Of a stretch of 64,000 nt of DNA, positions 45,902 through 56,261 are shown piece after piece. Every line of letters starts with the position of its first letter. Within the stretch, counting starts at the first letter, position 1. Location of the stretch: the NCBI GenBank assembly GCA_030340625.1, contig JAOPHQ010003990.1, positions 262,853-326,852 of the forward strand. The letters run 5' to 3'. Source of the DNA: Merluccius polli. Lineage: Eukaryota > Chordata > Actinopteri > Gadiformes > Merlucciidae. Under the pieces are notes generated by a model. It saw nothing but the letters and a program-made list of their open reading frames with translations, did no database searches and was not told the origin of the DNA. The translations under genes were made by a program, and so were the position numbers.

Positions 45902-46416
45902 ATCTAATCTAACTATAAATGGAGGAGTCTGTGTATGTCGGTGAGTGTGAAGTTGTTTGGGTCTCAAAATAGCTGCAAGCAACAATACCGGAGGCCAAGC
46001 AATCGGCCTGTTCCAAACAGGCATGTTTTGATCACTGCAGTATATGTAATAGGCATGGTATTCCCGCGAGATTTGATGAAATCACGTTTGTAAGAGCATC
46101 TTCCCACATGTTGGAACTGTAAATAACTTGAGGTAGCAATCAAAAACAATTACAAAGCTTGAAATGATTTACAAAATGATACTCAAGTTGATGTTAGTTT
46201 GTCCATGTGGCCTCATACATTTTTATTATTATTTTTTACTGTAGTTTATTGTAAACGAGGCGATACAGCAGAACCTGACCTGACCAGACCCATCGCTGAT
46301 CCTACTACTGAGTGCATAAGAAGGTAAAAATGCAATGACCATAATGTGCTACGCTAATGGTCTGACTTCCATCATATTTTTGATTAATTGATTGACTTAA
46401 TTCATTTCTAAATACA
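45902..46416. other. No recognisable feature
   Basis: No gene or family recognised, although CAAAATAGCTGCAAGCAACAATACC has the look of a dispersed repeat. Confidence 0.35.
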
Positions 46417-46747
46417 ATGGCCTCGTTAGACCATTCTGATCTTGCGAGTTCCCATTATGGTCTGGATCCCGTTGAAAGCCTTTTCCAAAAGTAAAAAAAT
46501 GCTAGGACCAATCAGCTTGCGGGAGGGAGGTCCAGTTCATGGAGGAACACGGTAGTCTGCCAATTTAAAAAAAACAATGGCGGCGCCCGAGGAAGGTTTA
46601 GCTATTTACGCAGCTATCAAAACAGCTTTTATCCTAAATTAACAAACATCTGCATGGAAGGCTTTTCTCAGAGGAGAATGTTGTTGCTTTACTTGCAACC
46701 GGAGTCGGCGAGAGCAAAGATGGCAATGATGGTCTCACGAGGCTAGT
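46417..46747 (+). mobile_element. TIR element with possible helicase-gene trace
   Basis: The left end ATGGCCTCGTTAGACCATTCTGATC and the complement of the right end ACTAGCCTCGTGAGACCATCATTGCC pair over about 20 bases. Inside, an ATG at 46577 opens 21 codons (MAAPEEGLAIYAAIKTAFIL, N) to a stop at 46640. A shifted frame then reads LHGRLFSEENVVALLATGVGES (46650-46715), which resembles a RecQ-type helicase P-loop region (ATGxGKS) with the Lys changed to Glu. The element end follows at once. This suggests a short transposon that carries the first exon of a helicase-like gene. Confidence 0.5.
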
Positions 46748-46862
46748 ATATTTATAGATAGATGGATACACATGGATAGGAAGACATGGATGGATGTATG
46801 GATCGATGGATAGGAAGACATACATCATATCAAATAACTTGATAGACAGACATAGATGATTC
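46748..46862. repeat. GATA/GGAT-rich degenerate repeat
   Basis: Imperfect GATAGGAAGACAT and GGATG units. Confidence 0.7.
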
Positions 46863-47266
46863 TCAAGTTCTCTAGTATGGCAACACTTCAGATTTGAAGA
46901 ATCCGACGAGGCACAGGCCCACATAATGTGCAAAATGTGCTACACTGTGATATCTGCACCCCTTGGCAACACAACAAACTTGTTCAATCACCTCAGACGT
47001 CATCACAAAGTCGCTTACGACGAATTAGTAAAGAAACAAAAAGGCAAGACCACAACCCCGACGACATCAGTACAGACGTCGATTTCAAACACACTGTATA
47101 ATGCGACTCCCTATCCGTCGAGTTACGTCAGTTACAGTGAGTGCCGAATAAATGCCAAATAAATGCATTTTATTTTCAAACTCAAAAGAATCGTTTGAAG
47201 TATCGTGATTTCAATCTTGACCAAAAAAAACGTGATTCTCATTTTTTTCCAAAATCGAGCAGCCCT
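46863..47266 (+). pseudogene. hAT transposon relic with BED zinc finger
   Basis: The frame runs from about 46872 (VWQHFRFEESDEAQAHIMC) through MCKMCYTVISAPLGNTTNLF to NHLRRHHKVAYDEL, giving the Cys-x2-Cys ... His-x4-His spacing of a BED-type DNA-binding finger (Cys at 46929 and 46938; His at 47001 and 47016). It ends at 47160-47162. The 3' end is an inverted-terminus-like sequence whose complement is CTAGGGCTGCTCGATTTTGG (47247-47266), a familiar hAT end. The catalytic domain and 5' end are absent. ZBED-like host genes share this finger, but the adjacent hAT end argues for a transposon. Confidence 0.75.
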
Positions 47267-47267
47267 A

Positions 47268-47305
47268 GTTACACCTAAAGACAAAGGTTGGGAACCACTG
47301 ATCCA
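47268..47305 (-). repeat. Terminal piece of a second hAT-type element
   Basis: The complement ATCAGTGGTTCCCAACCTTTG...TTAGGTGTAAC resembles the CAGTGGTTCCCAACCTTT ends of Charlie-like hAT repeats. It abuts the previous relic directly, as if that element had inserted into this one near its end. Confidence 0.5.
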
Positions 47306-47739
47306 AGGAATCTGCACTAGGCAGACAAGTGATTCGCCCGGACCGTAGACCACGCATATCAATGAAAACACCCAGCAGCCGGCCCGCACTTCCATCCACT
47401 CCTTTCCTCATATTCCCTCTGCTCTTCAGTGCCGCACTTCAAGCATCTCGCCGCCGCTATAAATCTTTTGCACGCTTTTACATTTACAGACTTGCCTGCG
47501 GGGATTCAGGCAAAAATAAATAACCGTGAGCGCGGAACGGTATGTTAAAATAGGACACGTACCGACCGCTCGCAGTGTCGCGGATGTAGCAGCGCACGTG
47601 CGCCGACCCCTCAGACGCGAAGGTCACACGGACCCCCGGTCGTCTTGTCTGACCCCCGGACACCCTTTGAAACGCTAACGCGGCGCGTCACTCAACAGGA
47701 AGTTCTAATCGCAACGTCTTCGAGTTGTAATGCATCGCT
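47306..47739. other. No recognisable gene
   Basis: G/C-richer sequence with CpGs (47520-47720). It could be a promoter-like or regulatory patch, but no exon or core promoter can be supported. Confidence 0.35.
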
Positions 47740-47830
47740 CTTATTGTTGCCATGTTTTCCCGGGCATTGATAATTCATTAATCGTCCTTTTGGCTGTTGC
47801 CGTGGCATTTAATTAAAACTTATCCGGGGA
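47740..47830. promoter_or_regulatory. Candidate conserved non-coding element
   Basis: Complex non-repetitive sequence with GATAATTCATTAATCG and TTTAATTAAAAC, both homeodomain-site-like. Compositional inference only. Confidence 0.28.
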
Positions 47831-48296
47831 GTTTAAAGTCTCAATCCAAACGCTCCACGACTAAAGTGGATACAATAGATGCGTCAGCAGATGGAGCTGC
47901 GGCCAGAGTTGGGACTCACAACAACGTGGAGGGGGGTGAATCATGACGCGAGGGGCCCAGGACCCGGGTTGGTCCTATCAAATAAATATCGTGAGGGAGG
48001 AATGCTGCTCTCAATGACGACTGAAGTAAATCCTTGTCCTGCATTTTTGCAACATGTATTTGTTAAATTACTTTTGACTTGCACAATCTGCCTTGCCCTT
48101 GACCCCTGCGTTCAGTCATTTGAGTTCGGGGAATGGGAACCTAAAAAGAAGGACGATGTACAATTAAGATAGCTGCAACGTTTCAGCTCATGATGAATGT
48201 CATCATTTCTACCGCAAAGGCATATTGCGTATTTTGTGTTTGCGTAGTACTTAGTCGATTAAGCAGATAGTGCTTTTGGACAATATTATGTAATCG
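47831..48296. other. No recognisable gene
   Basis: A 97-codon frame at 47879-48172 is not recognised. Confidence 0.4.
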
Positions 48297-48442
48297 TGTG
48301 TGTGTGTGTGTATGTGTGTGTGTGCGCGTGCGCTCCCGTTTGAATGTGTGGGTGTATTTAAGTGTGTGTCTATTCTTGCGTGGGTGCATGCGTGTGCGAG
48401 CATGCCTGCGTGTGTGTCGGATGGATGGGGGGGGGGGGGGCG
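48297..48442. repeat. Imperfect GT repeat and G-run
   Basis: GT repeats with GC interruptions (48297-48330, 48392-48416) and a G-run at 48427-48440. Confidence 0.9.
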
Positions 48443-48474
48443 GGGGACCTAACCATCACATTCGATCAGGAGGC

Positions 48475-48595
48475 GTATCACTCATGCTTCCTGCATTTAA
48501 TTAGCAGCGGCTGGGTAAAGCTGCCCATGGGATGGCAGTTTTCTTTTGCCTAATTGGTGCATTAATTAGATCAGAAATGCACATTGTGTTAGCTT
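48475..48595. promoter_or_regulatory. Candidate conserved non-coding element
   Basis: CATTTAATTAGCAGCGGC, CCTAATTGGTGCATTAATTAG and ATGCACATTGTG make a dense set of TAATTA-type sites in complex sequence just after a G-run. This is the most convincing of the candidates by composition, but not proven. Confidence 0.3.
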
Positions 48596-49563
48596 ATACT
48601 CAAAAGATGGATTCTGTTCTAAGGCATCTTAGTCTATCTGTCCGTTACGGGAGAACTAAGAGGGAAAATAGGGAGTAAATGAGAACATCCACAGCACAAT
48701 ATGGAGGATGTATGTGTCCTACAAAAGACTGTTTACCGACCAGGAGAAGGCATTGACATAGCAGACACTAGATTAGCATATGAATGGGAGTACTAAACTC
48801 CCAAGATCACGTACATTCAGGTACCTGTACCTGTTCAGTCAAAGTACACGTTTGCAAATTGAAAATACAAAATTGGATCAATAGTCTTTTTTCAGTTTTG
48901 TGTTCATCCATAATGAATAAAGAAACAAGTTAATGGTGATCAAAAAGGAAAACAAAATCCTCAAGATTGATCAAGATAAGCTTTTCTCTTTTTTACCATT
49001 TTAAATGTCTTCCCAAGTACTGTCTTTTGTCATGGAAATAGTTTTTCAGGTACAAAAGGACACAGTGTTCCTGTTTATGCCCACCAGTCTAGTCTTTTTT
49101 GTACTATGTGATCTGGAATTACTTCTAATAATAGACCTTTACATGTAAACCATCTGTTTACCTATAGCCATGCACTATTTGTGACTGTACTTGCATCTTC
49201 CTGTTTCCCAAATGACCTTTTGTGATGCGTTTTTTACTCTGAGGATTAAATAGGCTACGTTATGCTACAATGAAACCTGCAAAAAAGGTAACAAAATAGG
49301 ATTAGAAGCTGCTGCTGGGGTAACAGAATAGGAATCCATTAGGCACAGATCAAAGCTTGCTGTTTGAAACCTTGTCTATAAGCCATTTGCTTTTGGCTGA
49401 ATAGGTTGATAGACAATTTTGTAATCTAATGAGAAGAACATCACCATCAGACTCCAAATCAAAAGTTGGAAAGTTAAAGAGGCAATCTCAAGGAGTGTGT
49501 GTGTGTGTGTGCCTGAGGTGCCTTCACACTACCAAACACAGGATTCCCCTTAAAATAAAACCT
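48596..49563. other. No recognisable feature
   Basis: A/T-rich; a GT repeat at 49495-49511. Confidence 0.45.
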
Positions 49564-49571
49564 GCGAAACA
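49564..49571. repeat. hAT target-site duplication, left
   Basis: GCGAAACA is repeated exactly at 50294-50301. Confidence 0.92.
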
Positions 49572-50293
49572 TAGACTTGTAGTCAAGACCGCCTAAACCG
49601 AGACCAAGACACGACCAAGACCAGAGAGTATCAAGACCAAGACAAGACCAAGACCAAGGCCAAGACAGACCAAGTCAAGACCAAGAGCTCGAGACCGAGA
49701 CAAAAAAAAACTGAGTTGTAGAACCTAAGCACCATACTGGGTTCAGCTGCTTAGTATAAATATGAGATTGTATTATTTCAACTACAGGCACAATAATACA
49801 GAGACAGTGATGTCTTGTGTGTGAACTCACTATAAATGTTTTCATCAATTGGCTAAAAATCAAATATGTGTAGCAATTGCATGACCGCTATTTCTACACT
49901 ATTTGAGGATTGACTCTTGAGTGCCGTTAAGGACTGACATGAATATTCCTAAAGTCATCTAACAAAATAACAAGCCTCCAACACCACCCTGCACCTCAAA
50001 AAAAGTAATGAATTGGAGAAATGTTACTGATTTAAATTGTACTTAATTTGTATTGTATTGTATTGTATATTAATTAAGTACTATTCAAAAATACTGTGCT
50101 TGCCTGGATATTATAGGTTACAAATCCCTTCGAGACCACTCGGCCAGTACGAGACATTGCGAGACCGAGAGGCCCGAGACCGAGACAAGACCGAGACCAA
50201 ATACTGTCGAGGCCATGACAAGACCAAGACCACGAAAAAGTGGTCTCAAGACCGGTCTCGAGACCGAGACCGTTCTCGAGAACTACAAGTCTA
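49572..50293. mobile_element. hAT non-autonomous element with GAGACC subterminal repeats
   Basis: A 722-bp element with inverted ends TAGACTTGTAGT (49572) and ACTACAAGTCTA (50282-50293) between perfect 8-bp duplications. Both subterminal regions are packed with CAAGACC/GAGACCGAGACC-type hexamers (49584-49704 and 50131-50276), all with the same purine-rich strand on top. There are about 25 occurrences of AGACC or its variants. No transposase is coded; frames are short. Confidence 0.92.
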
Positions 50294-50331
50294 GCGAAAC
50301 ATCACACATTTAGTGTCATCGCCAATCTTAA

Positions 50332-50901
50332 AGGTCTCATTCCGCGAGAAACAGTTTAATACTTGTTTTTGTTGAAATACTATAGGTCTCACCGAGTTGC
50401 ATGTGCGTGCTGCGCGTGAAAACGTTCTTCTACCCCCATTGCCTGTATTTGGCAATGAAAGAACAGAGAAAAAAACACTGAGAAAAATCAGCGGATGAGA
50501 AAAGCCCCACGGATTGACGTCAGTCCGTGAATTAGTATTCATGGCCTCGCCTCCGCTACCGCCCACCGAAAGTCAGGAAGTAGCAGGACTGTGCAACAGC
50601 ACAGTCGCGATTCTCGACTCGCCTCGCACTAGTTGAATATGGAGCGGAAAAATCCTCACTGCGCACTGGAGGTAGCGTCACAGTGCTGTTAGCCAACCAG
50701 AGGCGAGTTCATTAGCATGTCATGCATATTCATGATGAGAGGCGAAATCGTGTCGTTCGCCCCCCCCCACCTCCCCCACCAAACTAAAACAGCATGAAAC
50801 AGGCGCGGCAGAGCATTTTTTTAACCAAAACCGGTACTGAGGGTATTTATTAACACTAGAGACCACCGCAAAATTAATGAAAAAACGATGAGATGAGACC
50901 T
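50332..50901. mobile_element. TTAA-target non-autonomous element
   Basis: A 570-bp element with ends AGGTCTCAT (50332) and ATGAGACCT (50893-50901) and TTAA at 50328-50331 and 50902-50905. Further inverted similarity is seen internally (GGTCTC near 50386, GAGACC near 50857). It follows the hAT element by about 30 bases. The end style (TTAA then AGG) is like the element at 36892-37131, though the sequences differ. Superfamily could be piggyBac or Kolobok. Confidence 0.75.
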
Positions 50902-50984
50902 TTAAGAGCTGATACTTCTGCCATCATGTTTATTTCAACTATTTCTTATTAAGGGGTGCCATGTGCTGTACTTCGTAAGAACGA

Positions 50985-51110
50985 GGGCAGGATGGTTGTC
51001 GTGGCGAGTGTGTCTGGCTCACTGCCAAAATCTACTGGGTTCGATCCCCAATGTCCAAAAAAATCACATGTATCAGCTTTGGCTAGAAGTGTCTGCTAAA
51101 TAGTAATAAA
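50985..51110 (+). repeat. V-SINE-like element
   Basis: The head GGCAGGATGGTTGTCGTGGCGAGTGTG is followed by an intact box B, GGGTTCGATCCCC (51036-51048), and a 3' tail GGCTAGAAGTGTCTGCTAAATAG (51081-51103) that matches the V-SINE 3' signature. The middle is shortened. Confidence 0.65.
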
Positions 51111-51888
51111 TAGTTGGTGGTCAAGGAGGGTACAAACAAGAGATATGCGAGATCCCATTAATTTATATGTACAGGCCTCGGTTATACTGTTATAAATCGG
51201 TTTGATTAAAAGGTGTCTTCTTATCTAGAACATCCTATGGCAGAGTTACACTCAAAGAATAACAAAAGAAAAACAAATGAGATGATCACATCTGTTAGTA
51301 TAATTTACATATATGAATCTCTCTGATCCACAACACCGGTGTTTATGGCGGTTTAAGAACGCTGGATCTCATAAGCATAGCTGCTGTCATACGGCCCCAG
51401 ATGAGACATCTGGAATATGATATTTCTTATCGCCATTTGGATAGGAGAACCCATTGGTCCACGAGACGCGACATCCTTTGAATTCCCCGCCTCGTGCGCT
51501 TGACCCAAGGACAAGATTCATCTTGTTTGGCGCTTTCAACAATAGCACGAGGTTACATGAAGTGATCGTGTGGGTGGGGGGGGCCTTCATGGCTTCCTCA
51601 AGCACACCGCCGTGAACGATTTATGGTAATCGAAATAGACGACGATGCCTAAACAGTGTGTCACGCAAAGGCATTGAACAAGACAAATGATACATTAGTG
51701 TAGTAATTATGTATATTATCGGCCATATGACGTGTATGTGTATTCATTAAACGTGTATTTAAAAGCAATGCTTCAGTAGAGAAACACAGCATGGTGCAGT
51801 TGCTAAAGTTGTTGCTAAATGTCAAATCGGAAAAAGATGCCTTGACAAAACCGCTTTATCTGACAGGTCGACCAGAGATACTGTAAAT
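51111..51888. other. No recognisable gene
   Basis: Unique-looking sequence with a G-run at 51574-51582. Confidence 0.4.
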
Positions 51889-52010
51889 ATGTCTAGGTTT
51901 AATCTCTCTTCAGAGTCTTATCACCCGTCCCGGAGCCAATTAATATCATTAGAGTCCATTAGACGAGGTCTTAGGGTTCCCTGCAGGGCGGCGCCAAGGT
52001 GCTTCCTCAC
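51889..52010. promoter_or_regulatory. Candidate conserved non-coding element
   Basis: Complex sequence with GCCAATTAATATCATTAGAG and CATTAGACG motifs. A 92-codon frame overlaps but becomes poly-Leu in the adjacent trinucleotide repeat. Composition-based guess. Confidence 0.25.
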
Positions 52011-52094
52011 ACGCCTCACACTTCAGATCAACACTGCAGTAGTTGCATTCACAGCTGCTTTTGTTCTCTTTTCTTCATTTTTTTTCTTTTGTCT

Positions 52095-52131
52095 GTTGTT
52101 GTTGTTGTTGTTGCTGCTGCTGCTGTTGCTC
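52095..52131. repeat. GTT/GCT trinucleotide repeat
   Basis: About six GTT units followed by GCT units. Frames read as poly-Leu or poly-Gln by chance. Confidence 0.9.
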
Positions 52132-52226
52132 GTGGAGCCGTGTTTGGTGTCGCACGATGACGGTTAAAGGCATGCGGAGATTTGATTGATTTGTTTTGTG
52201 TACATTCGTGAATTTCATATGTTGAT

Positions 52227-52243
52227 GTGTGTGTGTGTGTGTG
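52227..52243. repeat. GT microsatellite
   Basis: Eight GT units. Confidence 0.9.
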
Positions 52244-52372
52244 CTCGCGCACACGAGAGTATGTAAGCATACATCCATGCCTGCATGTGTGTGTGTTTGT
52301 TGAGGTGGAACCTAAACTGAGACACGAGAGCTACATGGTCATGTCCTTCACATGTCATCATGTGACAATATG

Positions 52373-52683
52373 GGGCTTGTAGATCAGAATGCATCATGGG
52401 ATTTTTTTGTTGTTGATGCTCCGCCATATTGAGAGACTTGTATACTGTAAAATCCTAAATCAACATAAATACACCGTAACCTAGGCTAATTAAAACTTTG
52501 TTATGCCGCATCTCGCATGAGAAATACCCAATAAATCCCATAATGACGAACCATTTCATGATTAATTCCTAAAGAATGACCAAAAATACACGACTACCAA
52601 CATAATGACTAACATTGCAATGCTCCTATATGTTTCCAAAATAGAGGCGAACATTGCGATGTGAGGTCATGATGCAGAAGCCC
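52373..52683 (+). mobile_element. GGGCTTGTACATC MITE, copy 2
   Basis: A 311-bp copy in the same orientation as 24761-25091. It begins GGGCTTGTAGATCAGAATGC and ends GATGCAGAAGCCC. Shared internal blocks keep their order (CATCATGGGATTTTT, TACTGTAAAATCCTAAATCAA, CCGTAACCTAGGCTAAT). Confidence 0.88.
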
Positions 52684-52844
52684 GATAGCGTAACGTTCAT
52701 CTCAAAGAGCAAACCTCTCTGCCACCCAAATCCCCATGAATCGGGGGGGCGGGGGTGGCAGCAAACACAAGCCATCCAACGAAACCCCTGTATTAAATAA
52801 AATTAACGAAAGCTTTGAAAGTAGTCAAATTAGTCCCAGTGCTA

Positions 52845-52846
52845 AC

Positions 52847-52877
<31 letters not shown>

Positions 52878-52939
52878 ACACACAGCTGGAGACAGTGCTG
52901 TCATGTTTTATTTCACCCCCCCCCCCCACCCCCCTACCT

Positions 52940-53003
<64 letters not shown>
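52845..53003. repeat. C-run and CA microsatellite cluster
   Basis: C-run 52846-52862, CA repeat 52863-52884, C-rich tract 52916-52935, and a long CA repeat of about 31 units at 52940-53003. Confidence 0.97.
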
Positions 53004-53006
<3 letters not shown>

Positions 53007-53095
53007 TTCCACTCTTCTCCATATATTCCCCACACATCATTTGACAAGTGCAGCCCTGTAGCTTGTAGAGCTGTGCTAATGCAGTGGCTCATTAT

Positions 53096-53118
53096 CACAC
53101 ACACACACACACACACAT
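53096..53118. repeat. CA microsatellite
   Basis: About eleven CA units; another CA run is at 53308-53326. Confidence 0.95.
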
Positions 53119-53397
53119 CCTCTCCTCTGGTACTGCACACATCACTCTACAGAGGCCTAGGATCCTACTAACTGGCAATTTGAGAAATGTGTCTCAAACT
53201 CTGTTTTAAGTTTGTGTTACGGCTATTCTTCTTGGGTGATGGATGGGTGCGGTACACTGTATTATTGGAGCAGCACACAATCTATTGAATGACCATTGAA
53301 GTGGAGTACACACACACACACACACAATTGAGTTAATGAATAAGGATGTGAGGAATGGACCTGGGAGCGGATGTGTCACACATCCAACGATAAAGAT

Positions 53398-53480
53398 TCG
53401 AAATATTTATTCATCACTTTGGTCATACAAGTACACGCGCGTGAAATACCGCGAGACGTACGAGGACAGACGTACGAATG
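53398..53480 (-). repeat. Dispersed repeat fragment, copy 2
   Basis: AATATTTATTCATCACTTTGGTCATACAAGTACACGCGCGTGAAATAC matches 39270-39316 in order and spacing with about 80 percent identity by eye. Confidence 0.55.
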
Positions 53481-53584
53481 AAAGTAACAAAAGGTACAAA
53501 AATAGTCTGGTTGTTGGGTACATTTTGTCTCGATAGTCAGACGGGTACCTTTGGGACTTCGTCATCCAACCAACCCCTGGCATA

Positions 53585-53640
53585 ACAATAATAATAATAA
53601 TAATAACAATCATAATAATCATAATCATAATAATAATAAT
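53585..53640. repeat. AAT/ATAATC trinucleotide-like repeat
   Basis: AATAAT units with CATAATCATAAT interruptions. Confidence 0.92.
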
Positions 53641-53855
53641 GTGTGGTGGTAGGGAAAACAATTTCACGACACAGGAAATGTGAGAAAACCAAGGTGACCA
53701 ATCTTCGTAGTTTTATCCTAGCTGTGCATTTATCCGTTGCATCTGACGCCAGACTTGGCCCTGGCGATGACTTACGGGGATTAGAGTTAGAGAAACTCTC
53801 TCCACGCCGATGGATACATTAGATACATTATAATACTGTGCATTTCACGGCACAG

Positions 53856-53912
<57 letters not shown>

Positions 53913-54383
53913 CCAGTCTTATGGTGTATCCAGGTTTCATCAGCCAACTGGATGAAAAGTCAGTAATAATGTATTGTACCTTCACATGAAATGATGTCGC
54001 GGCTCTGAAGCCGTTACTTAACTAGCACCTCCAGAGCGATGTCTCTGGGTAATTGTCCTTCTCCACTGACCTTTCACTTTGTACATGGAGGGCGGCGTGA
54101 GAGAGCATCGGCGTCGTAGAAGTGGATTGGCAGGAAGGCGGTAACACATGTCGACCGACGCGAGCTACATCTGTTCCAGACCCAGACCGGTGGCTAATCC
54201 GCCACGTATTCAGTCTCATTTGCATATCTTGTGCTCTACAAACGTATCGCCGTCGGCTTTCTGTTCTTTCTCTCTCGCAGGATCTACTTTTATAAATATG
54301 CACGTGTTGCACGCGTGTTAAGTGAATACTACGCTGCATCTCGTCAGTGTAGTTTAGTGGTGGTTGGGTTGTTTGACTGAATA
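53641..54383. other. TA microsatellite within unannotated DNA
   Basis: About 24 TA units at 53859-53907. The rest is not recognised. Confidence 0.6.
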
Positions 54384-54573
54384 GGGCTTGTACATCGCGA
54401 CGTCACATCGCAACGGCCGTCGTCATTTTGGAAACATAGGAACATTGTAATGTTAATGTGTTGGTAGTCATGTTTTGTTTTTGTTTTTTTTTACAGTTTT
54501 TACAACCGTTGAGTCCTCAATATGGCTTAGAATCGCCAACAAAAATCCCATGATGCATTCTGATGTACAACCC
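54384..54573 (-). mobile_element. GGGCTTGTACATC MITE, copy 3 (inverted, short)
   Basis: A 190-bp copy in opposite orientation to copies 1 and 2. It begins GGGCTTGTACATCGCGACGTCACATCGCAA, which is the complement of the copy-1 right end, and ends CCCATGATGCATTCTGATGTACAACCC. The central part found in the longer copies is missing. Confidence 0.88.
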
Positions 54574-56261
54574 AGGTTCTTGGGCTCGAAGCCCAATATA
54601 TAGGCCTCCCTGAGCAAGACTCTCACCTTCTTAGTTCTCTAATTCTTCAGAACTTGAGAAACTGAATCACTAATGGTGCCCTCATTCCTCCTATAGAGAT
54701 AGACTAAAAGCAACGCACTCACATCCTCCATTTCTTTTTTTTCTTCTTTCGCCAGCACTTAACCTCCTATCCGGTGACAACGCAGAGATTAGGCGTGACA
54801 CATTACGGTTCGTTCGTGTGTCGAGTGGAGTCTGGCCGGTTCTCCAGACCGCTGAAAGAGTGAGTGGTTATGTAATGAAATTCCTGCTAGACCTCTCGGA
54901 GGCCCCGAGGAGGACCCCAGGAAAGATAAAGTGTAAAGTACTTAAGCTCTTCTCTGTCTCGATCCTCAGCAGCGCACAATGGGTACATGACTCACCGAGG
55001 TGTCATCTCCACTTTGGTTTTGGACAGCGGTTGGAAACAAAAGCCAGAGTGGCACTCGGAGATGTGGTTGAAAAGCCAACGGCGCCACCATCTTCTTGGT
55101 TAGCAATGGTTCTTTTCAATGACAAAAAAAAAAGAAAAGAATGAGGAAAAAAGATGAATGCAAAATGGGGAAACAAAATACCTGCAAACTCGTCCATCCA
55201 ATCCAATCCATTCCCTTCATCAGGATTTTGATGTTTTTTTAATGTTGCTCCATTTTTTCAAAATAATCAATTTTTTTTATGATTCAAGTCTGGCTCTGTC
55301 ATCACCAGAACCACACCAGGCTCCGTTGCCGGTACGATCTGAACAGAAAGTTAATGGGCTGCGCATGGCTAGCGTCTGAGCGGTGCTCTTGAATGTGAAT
55401 CTGCTCAAATCAAAGGTCATAAACATGCATCACCACATGGCTGTTTTTTTCTGTTTTCTTCCTCTTTTTTTTTTCTTTTGGCTGCTCTCACAAAGCAGAT
55501 GGAACTGCACAATGAAACACAGGTTTCCATGTCTGAAGCGTTGGCATGCAGAACGAGGCCCTAGATGTCCTCCCGCACCCCGCCGCCGCTCTTCGATCTC
55601 TCTGGTCCTCGTTCAAATTCTGCCTGTGTTCTGTTGACTAAGGAGTCAAGACTAAGACTAAGGACTATGCATATTAATGAGATTCACTAATCATATTTTC
55701 TCGCTCTGCAGTCTACTTCATCAAGACTCTTTACTACTGCATATCCTACTGTTTAGCCATTAGGATGCTTTTAACCAACATGATTTGAAATTAATACATG
55801 CAATCCTTTCAGCTTGGACCCTAACCACAAGACCCTCCTCCACCCCAACAAGTCTATCCAACTGACCAACCTGCATATATGGACTTTTTTAAATTTCAAT
55901 ACAGTAATTATTATAATATATATTCCTTTTTATGATCCCTAGTACGTTAACACTACATGTACCCTCGTCTGACCAAGGTTTTTTTGTCTCCCTCGGGTAT
56001 AACTGAATTAAATCAAACACTTGTTTCAGTGTCAGAAACCTTGAACAAAGACCTAGGAGAGAGGGAGGTAGTGGTAGCGGTAGAGAGAGGTAGAGAGAGG
56101 GGGAGAGAGATAAAGAGAGAGCGTGAGAGAGACGAATGAGATCTTGTGCGTAAGCCTATTATGTGCAGTGACCCAAACAAAGCATAGCGGTATTACTTTT
56201 TGCCACTAAAGTTGAGCTGATACAAACTCTGGGCTGAAGTTGCTGAAGTCTCATTTTCACT
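54574..56261. other. No recognisable gene
   Basis: A 108-codon frame at 54818-55144 and others are not recognised. GA-rich tract at 56060-56135. Confidence 0.4.

Noticed and set aside
46926..47162. Functional host ZBED gene
   Set aside because: Only the BED finger is present, a hAT-like terminus follows directly, and no transposase or downstream exon can be seen.
54818..55144. 108-codon open frame as an exon
   Set aside because: No family resemblance; ends in lysine-rich low-complexity sequence from an A-run.
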